A stretch of DNA of 6,903 nt, from NCBI GenBank assembly GCA_029979145.1, contig JAPOIC010000104.1:1-6903 (forward strand). Direction: 5' to 3'. The notes under the pieces are model-generated. The model was not told the DNA's origin, searched no databases, and saw only the letters and a list, made by a program, of their open reading frames with translations. A program made the position numbers and the translations under genes. Every line of letters begins with the position of its first letter. Position 1 is the stretch's first letter. This DNA comes from Opitutaceae bacterium. GTDB taxonomy: Bacteria > Verrucomicrobiota > Verrucomicrobiia > Opitutales > Opitutaceae. This document shows positions 5,926 to 6,903 of the stretch, in pieces.

Positions 5926-6001
5926 CGCTTCACGCCGCTGATTTGACGCTTTCGGCACAAACCCGGGTTGCGTCCCGCGGCCGGCCGCGCAGCGTGGGAG
6001 A

Positions 6002-6826
6002 ATGTCCGTCCCGTTGCTCTATGAATCCCACTGCCACACGCCGCTCTGCAAGCACGCCGTCGGCCTGCCGGTGGAATACGCGGCGCAGGCCGCGGCGCGC
6101 GGGCTGAAGGGCATCATCTTCACCTGCCACACGCCGCTGCCCGACGGCATTTCCGCCGGCGTGCGCATGCGCCCGGACCAATATGAGGACTACGTCGCGC
6201 TTGTCGCTGAGGCGCGCAACCAGTTCGCCGGCCACGTCGACGTGCGCTTGGGCTTGGAGAGCGATTATTTTCCCGGCACGGAGAAATGGCTCGAGCGCCT
6301 GCACGCCAAGGTCCCGCTGCACCACGTGCTCGGCTCCGTGCACATGCAGGTGCCGGAATACAAGGAGCGCTACTTCACCGGCGACTGGTTCGAGTATCAA
6401 AAGACCTATTTCACCCACCTCGCGGAATCGGCGGAGACCGGCCTCTTCGACACGCTCGCTCACCCCCACCTCGTGAAGAACGAGGCGCCCGCGGACTGGA
6501 ACTGGGCGCGCATCGAGCCGCATGTGCAGCGCGCCCTCGACCGCATCGCCGCCACCGGCGTGGCGATGGAACTCAACACCAGCGGACGCCAGAAGGCCAT
6601 TCCCGAGTTCAACCCCAACCCGTCGATGCTGCGCCTGATGCGTGAGCGCGACATCCCGGTCGTGCTCGGCGCCGACGCCCACCGCCCCGGCCGCGTGGCC
6701 GAGGGTTACGAGGACGCCCTCGCCGCCCTCACCGCCGCCGGCTACACCGAAATCAACTTCTTCCTCGACCGCCAGCGCCAGACCGTCGCCATCCCCGCCG
6801 CCCTCGCGTCGCTGCGCCCGGTTTGA
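6002..6826 (+). CDS. hisJ: PHP-family histidinol-phosphatase (HisJ/HisK type), 274 aa
   Basis: Cytoplasmic metal-dependent phosphatase of the PHP superfamily. By family it dephosphorylates L-histidinol phosphate to histidinol, the penultimate stage of histidine synthesis, in organisms that lack the HisB-type phosphatase. Motifs in order: ESHCHTPLCKHA with His10 and His12; FTCHTPLP with His43; GLESDYFPG with Glu86; LGSVHM with His114; DTLAHPHLVK with His154; MELNTSG; and GADAHRPGRV with Asp225 and His227. These cover the expected trinuclear metal site. The length matches B. subtilis HisJ (about 268 aa). In some species this gene is called hisK, and hisJ should not be confused with the enteric histidine-binding protein. 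The ATG at 6002 gives the family N-terminus, but the only purine-rich site (GGGAG) is too close to it to be a normal Shine-Dalgarno. No other his gene is in the window. A PHP phosphatase of different specificity is possible. Confidence 0.88.
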   Translation: MSVPLLYESHCHTPLCKHAVGLPVEYAAQAAARGLKGIIFTCHTPLPDGISAGVRMRPDQYEDYVALVAEARNQFAGHVDVRLGLESDYFPGTEKWLERLHAKVPLHHVLGSVHMQVPEYKERYFTGDWFEYQKTYFTHLAESAETGLFDTLAHPHLVKNEAPADWNWARIEPHVQRALDRIAATGVAMELNTSGRQKAIPEFNPNPSMLRLMRERDIPVVLGADAHRPGRVAEGYEDALAALTAAGYTEINFFLDRQRQTVAIPAALASLRPV

Positions 6827-6833
6827 TGCTTGG

Positions 6834-6866
6834 ATGTAGGGCGGGGTCATCGACCCCGCCCTACAT
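6834..6866. repeat. REP-like perfect hairpin, copy 2 of the TGTAGGGCGGGG family
   Basis: ATGTAGGGCGGGGTC (6834-6848) and its exact inverted copy (6852-6866) are separated by only ATC. The sequence TGTAGGGCGGGGT matches the termini of the 80-bp element at 829-908, but here the two ends meet in one hairpin with no internal spacer. It starts 7 bp after the PHP gene's stop codon. It could stop transcription or protect the mRNA 3' end, but it is followed by A-rich rather than T-rich sequence on the plus strand, so it is not a classic intrinsic terminator. Confidence 0.8.
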
Positions 6867-6903
6867 CAAAAAATCTGTCCTTTTCAGCTCCGTCACATAT
6901 TCC

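Noticed and set aside
5734..5958. 74-codon minus-strand open frame in the GH88-PHP gap
   Set aside because: It is translated repeat sequence (lysine/arginine-rich from purine tracts and hairpins), with no family resemblance and no ribosome-binding site.

Overview
This is a GC-rich chromosomal stretch of a free-living bacterium. The coding regions use G or C at most third codon positions, so antisense frames stay open for long distances. The gaps between genes are filled with palindromic, REP-like repeats, and few genes have a clear Shine-Dalgarno sequence. The repeat styles (TGTAGGGCGGGG-ended palindromes and TTAACCACGAAG-type inverted repeats), together with this gene mix, suggest a Verrucomicrobiota genome, possibly Opitutaceae. 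That placement is an impression from sequence style, not a proof.

Layout. After a GC-rich hairpin at 42-68, pdxH (pyridoxamine 5'-phosphate oxidase) lies on the minus strand at 85-723. A gap with a TTGACA-like promoter element and an 80-bp double-hairpin repeat (829-908) separates it from a minus-strand cupin_5/DUF985 gene (914-1393). Only 30 bp divide the cupin gene from the divergent plus-strand TauE/SafE membrane transporter gene (1424-2182). This is followed 30 bp later by an M20 zinc peptidase/deacylase of the ArgE/DapE type (2213-3460). The M20 gene and the minus-strand MarC-family membrane protein gene (3579-4151) converge on a 29-bp-arm inverted repeat. A glycoside hydrolase family 88 (unsaturated glucuronyl hydrolase-type) gene (4278-5690) starts divergently from marC. 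It ends at a probable terminator, followed by a 311-bp gap holding three different structured repeats. The last complete gene is a PHP-family histidinol-phosphatase (6002-6826), with a perfect 15-bp-arm hairpin of the 829-908 repeat family just after its stop codon.

How the genes work together. They do not form one pathway. They are housekeeping or metabolic singletons: PLP synthesis/salvage, histidine biosynthesis, cleavage of unsaturated uronic-acid oligosaccharides, amide hydrolysis and membrane transport. The tauE-M20 pair may be co-transcribed, but no functional link is visible. I see no rRNA, tRNA, CRISPR array, transposase, phage gene or defence system. I do not find a convincing new multi-gene system. 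The most interesting material is non-coding: at least five structured repeat elements, nearly all in intergenic gaps, two of them sharing the same 13-base termini. The GH88 protein also appears divergent.
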